Source: an uncultured Candidatus Saccharibacteria bacterium
GTDB lineage: Bacteria > Patescibacteriota > Saccharimonadia > Saccharimonadales > Saccharimonadaceae
Length of the DNA stretch: 64,000 bases
Direction: 5' to 3'
Assembly: GCA_946538495.1 (NCBI GenBank)
Contig: CAMNGP010000001.1
Coordinates: 57,156-121,155 of the forward strand
Shown: positions 1 through 7,841 of the stretch, in pieces
Layout of the letters: each line of letters opens with the position of its first letter
Position numbering within the stretch: the stretch's first letter is position 1
Translations under genes and position numbers: made by a program
Notes under the pieces: model-generated
Seen by the model: the letters and a program-made list of their open reading frames with translations, nothing else
What the model was told of the DNA's origin: nothing
Databases searched by the model: none

Positions 1-106
1 CGAGGCTGCCAGCTTCGACGCCGGCAAAGTCGATTAGCGCTATGATGCGATAGAGAGTCCTCCCTTCAATCTTGATAGTTTCATCCGTCAGTTCATACTT
101 CTTCAT
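1..106 (-). CDS. N-terminus of phage-type hypothetical protein (partial)
   Basis: Reading the minus strand from an ATG at 106 gives an open frame to the window edge beginning MKKYELTDETIKIEGRTLYR. The opening resembles small phage or mobile-element proteins that start with a KYELTDET...GRTLYRI segment followed by hexapeptide-like repeats. The repeats, if present, lie outside the window, so the family is tentative. A purine-rich AAGGGGGG ribosome binding site sits a few bases upstream of the ATG, and a strong promoter with a palindrome lies further upstream. Function is not known. Confidence 0.5.
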   Translation of the reverse strand, partial: MKKYELTDETIKIEGRTLYRIIALIDFAGVEAGSL

Positions 107-140
107 TTTCCCCCCTTCGGAACAACCTTTTAAGATACTG

Positions 141-196
141 GTCACTTTTTAGTGACTACAGCTTATTATTTTAACATTCTTTTAGCCTAGTGTCAA
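141..196 (-). promoter_or_regulatory. Minus-strand promoter with downstream operator-like palindrome
   Basis: On the minus strand TTGACA (191-196) is followed after 17 bases by TAAAAT (168-173), a near-consensus sigma-70 promoter for the truncated gene at 1-106. Just downstream of the expected start site lies a perfect palindrome, GTCACT-TTTT-AGTGAC (141-156). This position suits a repressor operator or a 5' UTR hairpin. The regulator is unknown. Confidence 0.6.
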
Positions 197-220
197 TCTA
201 ACAGGTGATCAGAAATGTAG

Positions 221-226
221 TATAAT
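221..226 (+). promoter_or_regulatory. recG leaderless -10 box
   Basis: TATAAT ends 6 bases before the recG ATG at 233, so transcription should start at or within a base of the start codon. No Shine-Dalgarno sequence precedes the ATG. Many genes in this window show the same spacing. Confidence 0.7.
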
Positions 227-232
227 CTGATT

Positions 233-2248
233 ATGGATTTAGCACAGCCGGTAGGGGAATTAAAGGGAATCGGGCCAAAAACAACTGAAATACTAAAAAA
301 GTACGGGATTCGCACTGTGCGAGATTTCTTTTACAATTTGCCCAGAGATTACGAGAATTTTTCCGCCCCGATTTCGATTGCCGATATGCGCCCCGGGAAA
401 GTGGTTATTAGAGGAAAAATCGATAGAATCTCTACTCGCAGGGCCAAAAGACGCAATTTGTCGATAACTGAGGGAGTCATTTGTGATGGCACTGGCTCCG
501 TAAAAGTAGTATGGTTTAACCAAAGTTACAGAGCAAAACAGTTCGACCCAGCACGAGAATACTACTTTATGGGCTCGTTTGAGCTCAAAAATGGCCGCTA
601 CAGCTTGATTTCGCCTTCGGCGGCCTTGGTATCCGATATAGACCCGTCCGTGGGTTTAAACCCCATTTATGTGGCTCATGGAGCCCTTAAATCAAATGAT
701 TTTAAGAGGTTAATTAATAATTCGCGCGACAGATTTGCCCAGATACCCGACCTTTTGCCCACCGTAGAGCCGGGGAAGCGCAAAGACGCACTTTTTAATG
801 TGCATTTCCCGAGTTCAATTGAGTCGGTGCAAAAATCAAGGGAATACCTGGCCTACGAAGAGTTGTTTGAGTTAATTTTGGCTGCCAAATTAAACCGCCA
901 AGAAAACGAGAAGCTCAAGGCTTTGCCTCTTAAATTTAAACTCGATTCTATTCAAGATTTTCTAAAAGTGCTGCCTTTTGCTTTGACAGGGGCTCAAAAA
1001 AGGGCTGCTTGGGATATTTTTCAAGATTTAGAGAAAGATACACCGATGAATCGGCTCTTGCAGGGCGATGTTGGTTCCGGCAAAACTATGGTTGCCGCTC
1101 TTAGCGCCTATCAAGCGATTATTGACGGGGCACAGGTGGCCTTGCTGGCACCAACTGCTATCTTAGCCACTCAGCACTATGAGGGGCTGCACAAGTTATT
1201 AACACAATTTGGGATAAAAGTAATTTTGCTAACGGGCGCTACGAAACATAAAGTAGAGTTAAAAAAAGATATCGCAGACGGAAGGATCAACTTTGTAATT
1301 GGCACACACGCACTGCTGACAGATGATACAGAATTTAAAAACCTCGGACTCGTAATAATAGATGAGCAACATCGCTTTGGAGTAGAACAGAGACAAAAGC
1401 TCGCCCTCAAATCTCCGCGTGGTCTGGCTCCGCATCTTTTAGCAATGACGGCTACTCCTATTCCGCGCTCCTTGCAGTTGACGATTTTTGGCGACTTGGA
1501 TGTTTCTATCTTGAACGAATTACCTAAAGGCAGACGACCAATTACTACTCACATTCTGCAGGGTATAGAGGTAAAAAGTCGGCTTTATCCTCAGATACAA
1601 GAAACAATTAAAAATGGACAGCAAGTTTACTGGGTTTGCAAGGCAATCGATGATGACGCGCGCAGCGAAACTACCTCTGTCAAATCGCGTGCAGCAAAAC
1701 TCAAAACACTCTTTCCTAAGATGAATATTGAATTTTTGCACGGCAGAATGAAACCTGGCGAAAAAGATGAGATTATGGCGCGATTTTCAAGGGGCGAAAT
1801 ACAAATCCTGGTTTCTACAACGGTTATTGAGGTGGGAGTAGATGTGCCTAACGCAACTTTGATGATAATTGAGAACGCTGAAAGCTACGGCTTGGCGCAG
1901 CTGCATCAGCTGCGTGGGCGGGTTGGTAGGGGCAATAAGGCCTCGGCATGCTATTTACTGACCTCTGACGACATGCAACCATCACGAAGGCTGCGCGAGC
2001 TAGAGAAGTCCACCGACGGGTTCCATCTGGCGGAGGTGGATTTAAAATTACGCGGTCCGGGCGAAATTTATGGTGCATTGCAACATGGCGCCTTGGACCT
2101 ACGTATCGCAACCCTATCTGATACAAAGCTAATTCATCGTGCCCAGAATGACGTATCTAACTTTTTGCAGGCCCCTGAAAACATGCTAAAATATAAGGAG
2201 TTAATGCAAGGAATTACTAAATATCAACAGATCACTACTTTAAATTAA
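233..2248 (+). CDS. recG: ATP-dependent DNA helicase RecG
   Basis: RecG is a superfamily 2 helicase that remodels stalled forks and branched DNA. The protein is 671 residues, close to the usual 680-700. The N-terminal part (about 1-150) is the wedge/OB region. The helicase motifs are all visible: GDVGSGKT near residue 278 (Walker A), DEQH near 377 (Walker B), TATPIPR (motif III) and QLRGRVGRG near 560 (motif VI). The start is the ATG six bases after a TATAAT box, so the mRNA is probably leaderless. rsmD follows 7 bases downstream and is likely cotranscribed. Confidence 0.96.
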   Translation: MDLAQPVGELKGIGPKTTEILKKYGIRTVRDFFYNLPRDYENFSAPISIADMRPGKVVIRGKIDRISTRRAKRRNLSITEGVICDGTGSVKVVWFNQSYRAKQFDPAREYYFMGSFELKNGRYSLISPSAALVSDIDPSVGLNPIYVAHGALKSNDFKRLINNSRDRFAQIPDLLPTVEPGKRKDALFNVHFPSSIESVQKSREYLAYEELFELILAAKLNRQENEKLKALPLKFKLDSIQDFLKVLPFALTGAQKRAAWDIFQDLEKDTPMNRLLQGDVGSGKTMVAALSAYQAIIDGAQVALLAPTAILATQHYEGLHKLLTQFGIKVILLTGATKHKVELKKDIADGRINFVIGTHALLTDDTEFKNLGLVIIDEQHRFGVEQRQKLALKSPRGLAPHLLAMTATPIPRSLQLTIFGDLDVSILNELPKGRRPITTHILQGIEVKSRLYPQIQETIKNGQQVYWVCKAIDDDARSETTSVKSRAAKLKTLFPKMNIEFLHGRMKPGEKDEIMARFSRGEIQILVSTTVIEVGVDVPNATLMIIENAESYGLAQLHQLRGRVGRGNKASACYLLTSDDMQPSRRLRELEKSTDGFHLAEVDLKLRGPGEIYGALQHGALDLRIATLSDTKLIHRAQNDVSNFLQAPENMLKYKELMQGITKYQQITTLN

Positions 2249-2255
2249 GGATTAT

Positions 2256-2804
2256 ATGAAAAAGAATGGTTTTGTCAAAATTTCTTCTGGGATGTTTAAG
2301 GGCATAAAGGTGCTCACCCCTGGCGATAGCACTCATCCGATGGGCGAGAGAGAAAGGATTGCTCTTTTTAACCTAGTAGGGAATGACTGGCGGGAAAAAA
2401 AGGTACTGGACGCCTATGCTGGCGGTGGAACCTTAGGGATTGAGGCGATGTCTAGGGGTGCGCTTTGGACAGTTTTTGTCGAAAAATCCGCCAAAGCTAT
2501 TGATTTGATTAGAGATAATTTAGACCACATAGACGCCGTCGATACCTCTGAACGCGTGAGTAATGCCCAGGTCACGAGATGCGACGTGCGAGATTTTGAG
2601 CCTATTTTCCAATTAGATTTGATAATAGTAGATCCTCCTTACGACAAGTTTGAAACAGAAGGAGCCGAGCACCTGGTGCAATTTTTATCCGACGACGGGC
2701 TATTTGTGCTTTCCCATCCGAATGAGGCGCCAGAAATAAAGGGATTAAAGCTAATTAAAACTCGAAAATATGCCAGGGCGCATCTTTCCGTTTATGCAAA
2801 ATAA
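2256..2804 (+). CDS. rsmD: 16S rRNA (guanine966-N2)-methyltransferase RsmD
   Basis: RsmD transfers a methyl group from S-adenosylmethionine to G966 of 16S rRNA during 30S assembly. The 182-residue protein has the Rossmann SAM-binding motif I (DAYAGGGTLGIEA, about residues 51-63) and the catalytic DPPYD motif near residue 126, which is typical of N2-guanine and N6-adenine methylases. Length fits the family. An AAGGA ribosome binding site overlaps the recG stop codon and fixes the ATG at 2256. A fresh promoter follows for the next gene, so this is the end of a two-gene unit. Confidence 0.93.
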   Translation: MKKNGFVKISSGMFKGIKVLTPGDSTHPMGERERIALFNLVGNDWREKKVLDAYAGGGTLGIEAMSRGALWTVFVEKSAKAIDLIRDNLDHIDAVDTSERVSNAQVTRCDVRDFEPIFQLDLIIVDPPYDKFETEGAEHLVQFLSDDGLFVLSHPNEAPEIKGLKLIKTRKYARAHLSVYAK

Positions 2805-2806
2805 TG

Positions 2807-2835
2807 TTGCATTTTTAGCAAAAGTGTGATATAAT
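2807..2835 (+). promoter_or_regulatory. Sigma-70 type promoter of the Ser-rich surface protein
   Basis: TTGCAT (2807-2812), a 17-base spacer and TATAAT (2830-2835) precede the gene at 2858. Unlike many genes here this one keeps a short leader with an AAGGAG ribosome binding site at 2845-2850. Confidence 0.65.
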
Positions 2836-2857
2836 TAGATGCATAAGGAGTTTTATT

Positions 2858-3346
2858 ATGTATTATCAAGATGAAACTGATCGCAAGGAACGCCGCAAAA
2901 TCATTACAGTAGCTACTATTGCTGTACTGCTAATTATGATTTTGATTATCGCTATCGTTGTGGTCGCAACAAAGAAATCCGCACGCGTTAGCACTTCATC
3001 GAATGGTAACGAATCCGTGCAAATTAGTAACGTAGACGACAAGAGTCAAAGCACTTCTAACGAAGCAAAGAACTCTTCCGATAAGTCTAGCACTAAGGAA
3101 TCTGATAGCAAAGATAAGGCTAGCGACACCAACAAGTCTAGTTCAAGTTCGTCTAGCTCCAGCTCTTCTAGCTCAAGTAGGTCAAACACTTCTAGCTCTG
3201 CTAGTGGCTCAAGCAGTTCTGCAAGTTCTCAATCAGATTCGCCAATCCCAAGCACTGGCCCAGAAGAAGCTTTGCCTATCGCTTTAATTGCTGGCGCTTT
3301 GGTAGCATATCTCTCTTCGAGGAAGTTAGCTAAATCAGAAGCTTAA
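2858..3346 (+). CDS. Ser-rich surface protein with IPSTG sorting-like tail
   Basis: A 162-residue protein of unknown function. A membrane segment lies at about 16-38 after a short charged N-terminus. Residues 45-125 are low-complexity, rich in Ser, Asn, Lys and Asp, with a run of serines. The C-terminal end reads IPSTGPEE, then a hydrophobic stretch of about 15 residues and a short basic tail (RKLAKSEA). That layout is the LPXTG-type sortase signal with Ile in place of Leu. It could be a sortase substrate or a protein anchored at both ends. No enzymatic domain is seen. The gene has its own promoter and is followed by a strong terminator. Confidence 0.75.
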   Translation: MYYQDETDRKERRKIITVATIAVLLIMILIIAIVVVATKKSARVSTSSNGNESVQISNVDDKSQSTSNEAKNSSDKSSTKESDSKDKASDTNKSSSSSSSSSSSSSSRSNTSSSASGSSSSASSQSDSPIPSTGPEEALPIALIAGALVAYLSSRKLAKSEA

Positions 3347-3354
3347 GTAAAAGC

Positions 3355-3383
3355 AAAAAACGAGTCGCTTTGGCTCGTTTTTT
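3355..3383. terminator. Bidirectional rho-independent terminator
   Basis: AAAAAACGAG and CTCGTTTTTT form a hairpin flanked by A and T runs. It separates the surface protein from the tRNA-Leu gene. Confidence 0.85.
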
Positions 3384-3401
3384 GTGGTATAATTATCCTA
3401 G

Positions 3402-3486
3402 GCCCGGGTGGTGGAACTGGTAGACACGCATGCCTTAGGAGCATGTGCCTCACGGCTTGCAGGTTCGATTCCTGTCTCGGGCACCA
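3402..3486 (+). tRNA. tRNA-Leu (UAG anticodon)
   Basis: An 85-nt class II tRNA with encoded CCA. The acceptor arms GCCCGGG and CTCGGGC pair with one G-U. The D arm contains TGGTAGACACGC, typical of leucine tRNAs. The anticodon stem CATGC/GCATG encloses the loop CTTAGGA, giving anticodon TAG. A variable arm and the T loop GGTTCGATTCC follow. TATAAT at 3388-3393 places transcription start near the first base. The tRNA is followed by its own terminator. Confidence 0.96.
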
Positions 3487-3511
3487 TTATAGCAAAAAAC
3501 TCAGGATCTTC

Positions 3512-3530
3512 GCGCGATAGCGCATTTTTT
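3512..3530 (+). terminator. Terminator after tRNA-Leu(UAG)
   Basis: GCGC-GATA-GCGC hairpin followed by A and six T. It closes the monocistronic tRNA unit. The TATAAT box for the next gene (3534-3539) follows directly. Confidence 0.75.
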
Positions 3531-3582
3531 ATGTATAATATTAATAAATAAATGGAGAAACAAAGAAAAGAGGGAGTAATCC

Positions 3583-4137
3583 ATGAAAATTGAGTATTTT
3601 GGGCATGCATGTTTTCGGCTGGACGATGAGCTGGTAATTGATCCATACAAAGATGGGTCTGTGCCGGGACTTCCGCCACTGCGCATTAAAGCAGCCAAAA
3701 CTATTTGTTCACATGAACACGCCGATCATAGTGGTAGAGAATGCGTGGAACCAACAAATAATACATGTGGTTTTGATATCCGAGAGGTGCCGAGTTTTCA
3801 TGATGACGCCGGTGGAACCTTGCGTGGGCCAAATACGATTTTTGTAATTACAAAGGGCGACGAAAAACTGGTACACCTAGGAGATTTGGGGCATTTTCCA
3901 AATGACACCCAACTAGACGCGATTTTGGATGCTGATTACTTGTTGATTCCTGTAGGTGGATATTACACGATCGATGCGGAAATGGCGGCAAAAATTTGCG
4001 AAGCTTGTCGGCCAAGATGTATTATTCCGATGCATTATCGGACGGCTAATTCTGGCTATACCGAAATTGAAACCGTTGATAAATTCTTAGAATTAGCAAA
4101 GGAAAAAGGATTTCTTGACATCGTAAAAGTGATGTAA
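3583..4137 (+). CDS. Metallo-beta-lactamase-fold hydrolase (UPF0173/YtkL type)
   Basis: A 184-residue protein of the metal-dependent hydrolase branch of the metallo-beta-lactamase superfamily. It has the metal-binding HEHADH motif at about residues 44-49, a variant of HxHxDH, and a later MHYRT histidine near the C-terminus. Family members bind two metals and cleave ester, amide or phosphodiester bonds. The substrate cannot be told from sequence. The ATG at 3583 is supported by a GGGAG ribosome binding site at 3572-3576 and TATAAT at 3534-3539. It converges with the membrane gene at 4142, only 4 bases away. Confidence 0.85.
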   Translation: MKIEYFGHACFRLDDELVIDPYKDGSVPGLPPLRIKAAKTICSHEHADHSGRECVEPTNNTCGFDIREVPSFHDDAGGTLRGPNTIFVITKGDEKLVHLGDLGHFPNDTQLDAILDADYLLIPVGGYYTIDAEMAAKICEACRPRCIIPMHYRTANSGYTEIETVDKFLELAKEKGFLDIVKVM

Positions 4138-4141
4138 AAAA

Positions 4142-4852
4142 TCATTTTTTGACTTTATCGGTAATCGTGACACCGCCAAAACCGCCAGCCGCGTCGATAT
4201 AAATAGTGTATTTACCTTTTTCGGAGGCGGATTTGCGGTCATCGGAAATACCGCCAAAAATGAAGCCAGATTTGAGTTTGACTTTGACATCTTCTGGGAC
4301 TTTGATATCAATCCCACCAAAGAGGGCAAAAGCCTTAATTACGGTGTCTTTTTCAAATTTGGCATTTCGAAGATCTAGATTAACGCCACCAAAGATAGCG
4401 GAGACGTTAGAACCGGTAAAGACTTCGTCTTTATAAACGCGGTCACTACCAGAAAAGGCGGCAAATTGAGAATCCATAGTTTTGCCATCTTTTGTAGCTT
4501 CGGCGACTTTCTTCGCGACTTCCTGGTCGTTTTTGCTATGAAAAATGCTTTTAATGATAATGGAGAGGCCGGCCGCAACAAGAAAGACTGCAAGAATCAC
4601 TTTCCAAGCTACATCGTAGGAAAAGACATCTTGAGCAGCCAAAAGCAAAATAACACCTACAGCAATAAAACCGAGGCTCATGATTTTGTCTTTATCAGTA
4701 ATGAGACTAACGACGCTCGGAATGATAATGAATAGAGTCCACCAGCCATCAAAGAAGATGTCGAGATTAAATAATCCGAGGGCATTGCCGCCAAAAATAA
4801 TGCCTAGGGCGATAATGGCGATACCCCAAATAATTGGTTTAATTTGTTTCAT
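4142..4852 (-). CDS. LiaF-like membrane protein with C-terminal beta-repeat domain
   Basis: A 236-residue protein. About four hydrophobic segments fill residues 5-105 (the DUF5668-like membrane module). The C-terminal half (about 135-236) has Gly-rich repeated strands such as FGGVNLDLRNA, FGGIDIKVPEDV and FGGISDD, typical of the LiaF / cell-wall-active antibiotic response fold. LiaF in Firmicutes restrains an envelope-stress two-component system, and a two-component system lies 3 kb away at 7173-8787, but a link is inference. It has its own TATAAT (minus strand, 4877-4882) and an AAAGGAG ribosome binding site. Confidence 0.8.
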   Translation of the reverse strand: MKQIKPIIWGIAIIALGIIFGGNALGLFNLDIFFDGWWTLFIIIPSVVSLITDKDKIMSLGFIAVGVILLLAAQDVFSYDVAWKVILAVFLVAAGLSIIIKSIFHSKNDQEVAKKVAEATKDGKTMDSQFAAFSGSDRVYKDEVFTGSNVSAIFGGVNLDLRNAKFEKDTVIKAFALFGGIDIKVPEDVKVKLKSGFIFGGISDDRKSASEKGKYTIYIDAAGGFGGVTITDKVKK

Positions 4853-4886
4853 ATTAAGTACTCCTTTAGAATGAATTATAACACAG

Positions 4887-6668
4887 TTATTTTTTATTAG
4901 CTAAGAGGCGTGGGCGGATGATGAAGATAAAGATCCCGATTGATAGAGCAGCAACGATTTCGCAAATCATCTCGGCATGCGAAACGGCTATTTCGGTTTG
5001 CTGAGTATATGTATTAGCGCCGCTATTAGGAACAACAATATCTTCTTCGTCTTCTGGAATTAAATCTTTTAGGTTCTTCATCATACTTTCGGGGATGTGG
5101 CCGATAACAAGGGCTTCGGCATTTTTGACTAGACTATAAGTATAATAAAGTGAATAATCTTCGCCGAAAGTTTCTTGAGTGTACTTGGCGTCTGCAATGA
5201 TAAGTGGCGCCAAAGCTTTAACTAGAAGTGGTAAGTTAGTTTTAATAACTTCAAATTCTTCTTTAGAAACGGTGGGTGAGCCACTAGGTAAATCTTTGTA
5301 ATCGTCATATACTCCCATATATCCAGTTAAAAAGGTTAGCAATTCATTGACGTCGTTGCTCGTAGCGGTGCCCTTGAGTACTTTAACAAGATCCTTATAT
5401 GGTGGGAAATCGTCGAGTGAGCTACCATAGTTTTTTCCCAAATCAGTGAATGCATTTAAAGCTATCATGCCAACTAAGCCGTCAGTACTTGTAATAAAAT
5501 CAGTAAGTTCGGATTGTTTGTCGAGATGTCTCAATTGATAAATTTTCATAAGTTCAGATAGCGGAGGTTTTACTTCTGAGTCGAAGTATTCGCGAGTAAG
5601 GCCGTTTTCGTTGACGAATTTAAGCCATGAATCCATGTAGTCTCGACCGTTCATGGTGCTAACCTCTTCGACGAGTTTTTGGTTATCGGCGAGGATATTA
5701 TATACTCTCGTACTGTCGGTGAGATCAGAAATATTAACCATAGAAGTAATTATTTCAAGGTCGGCGGGATGGATCTCTTCGTAAGTGCCAGTATTATAGA
5801 ATCCCCACAGTTCTGGAAAAACATAGCCAAGTAACAAATCGTTACCATCTTTGACGTCGTGGATGTTGGTGTAGCCAGTTGCTACAGTGCTGGCTCTTGG
5901 TGCGCCAAAGGTATAAACATAAAAATCGTCTGGTGCTATTTTGTAATTGGCAAGGTTTTTGTTGATGGTTTTTGCAAACAAGTCAATTACGGCGCCACCA
6001 CGCGAATAACCAACTACCCAAACTTTGCAATTTGCAAGATTACGGCTCGACATATATTGGCTAAATCTATCTACGATAAAGCCAGCAGATTCGGAGAATC
6101 CGGCATGGTCGCCAGTCGTGCCGACATTGAAATTAGAAAGCCATTCAGTCATGTAATTATAGTTGCGTGGTGCGACCACTACTAATTCTTGACCACTAGC
6201 TAATGTTTTTCGCGCAATAGTAGTGCCCATGGAGTGGCCGTCGTCTTCCGAAGAAAGATCCCAACTTTGATAGTCAGAAAAACCGAGTTGATTTAGAAGG
6301 TCATAGAGTTTGGGATTAGGCTTAGATGGGTCGTATGGATAGCCGTCGTTTTGATTTTCGTAGCCAGCGAGTGCAAGAGCGTATGACATGGCGCGAAGCT
6401 TAGGGTGGTCACCAGGGGAAGGCTCTTCGAAATAAAAGTCACTGTAATTGATAGTACCAGTAGCGTCAAGCGCATCATAGACACTTTCCCATGGATTGTT
6501 TTCATCCTCGATAAAAGCATAGTATGGGTAAGTAACCGTGATTTCATCTGAGCTTGTCGTAAAAGCTTTGACCATAAATGAGCCAGATGAGCTTACGACG
6601 ATAATTCCAGCAACTAAAATATAAGTTATAGTTTTTAATCTTGATTTAAAAAAATTAGTAACTCGCAC
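4887..6668 (-). CDS. Membrane-anchored lipase-like alpha/beta hydrolase
   Basis: A 593-residue exported protein. An N-terminal signal anchor (about 14-36) is followed by a domain with the nucleophile elbow GYSRG near residue 220 and a following FGAPRAS segment, as in class 3 lipases and the Mbeg1/DUF2974 group. A long helical region follows, then a C-terminal membrane segment (about 565-585) with a basic tail. It probably acts as a hydrolase outside the cell, possibly on host or membrane lipids; the substrate is unknown. The start is GTG at 6668, supported by AAGGAG at 6674-6679. The start region lies inside a nested inverted repeat. Confidence 0.75.
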   Translation of the reverse strand: MRVTNFFKSRLKTITYILVAGIIVVSSSGSFMVKAFTTSSDEITVTYPYYAFIEDENNPWESVYDALDATGTINYSDFYFEEPSPGDHPKLRAMSYALALAGYENQNDGYPYDPSKPNPKLYDLLNQLGFSDYQSWDLSSEDDGHSMGTTIARKTLASGQELVVVAPRNYNYMTEWLSNFNVGTTGDHAGFSESAGFIVDRFSQYMSSRNLANCKVWVVGYSRGGAVIDLFAKTINKNLANYKIAPDDFYVYTFGAPRASTVATGYTNIHDVKDGNDLLLGYVFPELWGFYNTGTYEEIHPADLEIITSMVNISDLTDSTRVYNILADNQKLVEEVSTMNGRDYMDSWLKFVNENGLTREYFDSEVKPPLSELMKIYQLRHLDKQSELTDFITSTDGLVGMIALNAFTDLGKNYGSSLDDFPPYKDLVKVLKGTATSNDVNELLTFLTGYMGVYDDYKDLPSGSPTVSKEEFEVIKTNLPLLVKALAPLIIADAKYTQETFGEDYSLYYTYSLVKNAEALVIGHIPESMMKNLKDLIPEDEEDIVVPNSGANTYTQQTEIAVSHAEMICEIVAALSIGIFIFIIRPRLLANKK

Positions 6669-6721
6669 CTCTACTCCTTTATGCTTTTATTATAGCATAA
6701 GTAAGTTGAGCGTGCGAGTTA
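6659..6721 (-). promoter_or_regulatory. Nested inverted repeat around the lipase-like gene start
   Basis: The outer arms TAACTCGCAC (6659-6668) and GTGCGAGTTA (6712-6721) are perfect complements, and the first contains the GTG start codon of the gene at 6668. Nested between them is TTATGC...GCATAA (6679-6700), centred on the minus-strand TATAAT (6689-6694). An RNA that reads in from the upstream gene would hide the start codon in a hairpin, while an RNA started at the internal -10 would lack the 5' arm. Confidence 0.55.
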
Positions 6722-6742
6722 ATAATATTATTGTTTTAACTA

Positions 6743-7030
6743 TTAAAGGCTATTGTCTTGTTCGTTATTTGACTTTTCGGACGGAGTTTTTGACTGGTTA
6801 TCTTCGTCGCTTGGTTTATCGGGCGGAGTGCCACCTTGAGCGCCGCCAGGAATCTCGGGCGGAGTACCGCTTGGCATCTGCATTGATTGTCCACTGTTAT
6901 TATCTCCGGCGAGTTTGATGTATGCGAAAAAGGCACCAGTCGAGATAATTGCGCCAATCAGGACACCAATTGTAAAAATAATAAGTTTTTCTTTTACTGT
7001 ATCTTTCTTTTTATTGTCTTCACTTTTCAT
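6743..7030 (-). CDS. Small single-pass membrane protein with Pro/Gly-rich tail
   Basis: A 95-residue protein of unknown function. Residues about 17-42 form one membrane segment (LIIFTIGVLIGAIISTGAFF). The outer part is rich in Pro, Gly, Asp and Ser with PSGTPPEIPGG-like repeats and looks disordered. The start at 7030 is preferred over an upstream ATG at 7048 because AAAGGAG precedes it at the right distance. It is divergent from the response regulator at 7173 and upstream of the lipase-like gene on the same strand, so it may belong to that system's regulon; this is inference. Confidence 0.7.
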   Translation of the reverse strand: MKSEDNKKKDTVKEKLIIFTIGVLIGAIISTGAFFAYIKLAGDNNSGQSMQMPSGTPPEIPGGAQGGTPPDKPSDEDNQSKTPSEKSNNEQDNSL

Positions 7031-7079
7031 GATTATTGCTCCTTTCAATTGTTATGTAGGACTATTATCTTTGCTAATT

Positions 7080-7118
7080 CTGAAAAGGGCCTTAAAAATA
7101 AGCTAAGACCTTTTTCAG
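7080..7118. promoter_or_regulatory. Inverted repeat in the divergent two-component control region
   Basis: CTGAAAAGG (7080-7088) and CCTTTTTCAG (7109-7118) form a near-perfect inverted repeat, with CTTA/TAAG repeats between them. It lies between the divergent gene at 7030 and the response regulator -10 (TATAAT, 7151-7156). Position suggests a regulator binding site, though a hairpin in RNA is equally possible. Confidence 0.4.
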
Positions 7119-7172
7119 TTTCATTTGAGTTTGAGAAAGCAAAATTATATTATAATTAAACAAGGAAAAAAT

Positions 7173-7841
7173 ATGAGAATACTATATGTTGAAGACGCGA
7201 CTTTTCTAGCGGAAGCCGTGAAACATAATTTGGAAAAGCAGGGGATTACGGTGGATTTGGTAAGTGACGGCGAAGCAGGGTTAGAAAATGCAATGAGCGA
7301 TATTTATGATTGTGTGGTGCTCGATATTATGTTGCCGAAATTGTCGGGAACAGATATTTTAAAACGAATGCGCGAAAAAAATGTGCAGACACCGGTGATT
7401 ATGTTGTCAGCTTTGTCGGAGGTTGAAACAAAGATTAGTCACTTGGATCATGGAGCGGATGATTATTTGGCTAAGCCTTTTAAGACCGCTGAGCTGGTGG
7501 CTAGAATTAAGGCTTTGGTACGTCGTCCAAAAATCATTGACAATAAGGACGTGACTTACGGTGATTTAGTATTGGATAAAACTAATGCAACCCTGAACGG
7601 CCAACAATTGACGGCGAAGGAAATTGAGATTATCAGTGAATTAATTAAAACTCCAGATGTATTAGTGAGTAAAGAATATTTGCTAGCGAAAGTTTGGGGA
7701 GAAGATGGACTGGGTGAGGATAATTATGTAGAATCATATATGTCACGGATACGAAAGTTACTTAAAAAGATTCATAGCAAAACTAGAATTGTAACCATTC
7801 GCGGTCTTGGATATAAACTAACGAGCAAAGAAAATGTTTAA
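7173..7841 (+). CDS. OmpR/PhoB-family response regulator
   Basis: A 222-residue two-domain transcription regulator. The receiver (1-115) has the acidic pocket (VED), the phospho-accepting Asp in VLDIMLPKLSG near residue 50 and the conserved Lys in AKPF. Residues 125-222 form a winged-helix DNA-binding domain ending TIRGLGYKL. The start is the ATG at 7173 with AAGGA just upstream, rather than an in-frame start at 7125 that lies before the -10 box. It overlaps the histidine kinase gene by 8 bases, so the two are translationally coupled. Confidence 0.93.
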   Translation: MRILYVEDATFLAEAVKHNLEKQGITVDLVSDGEAGLENAMSDIYDCVVLDIMLPKLSGTDILKRMREKNVQTPVIMLSALSEVETKISHLDHGADDYLAKPFKTAELVARIKALVRRPKIIDNKDVTYGDLVLDKTNATLNGQQLTAKEIEIISELIKTPDVLVSKEYLLAKVWGEDGLGEDNYVESYMSRIRKLLKKIHSKTRIVTIRGLGYKLTSKENV

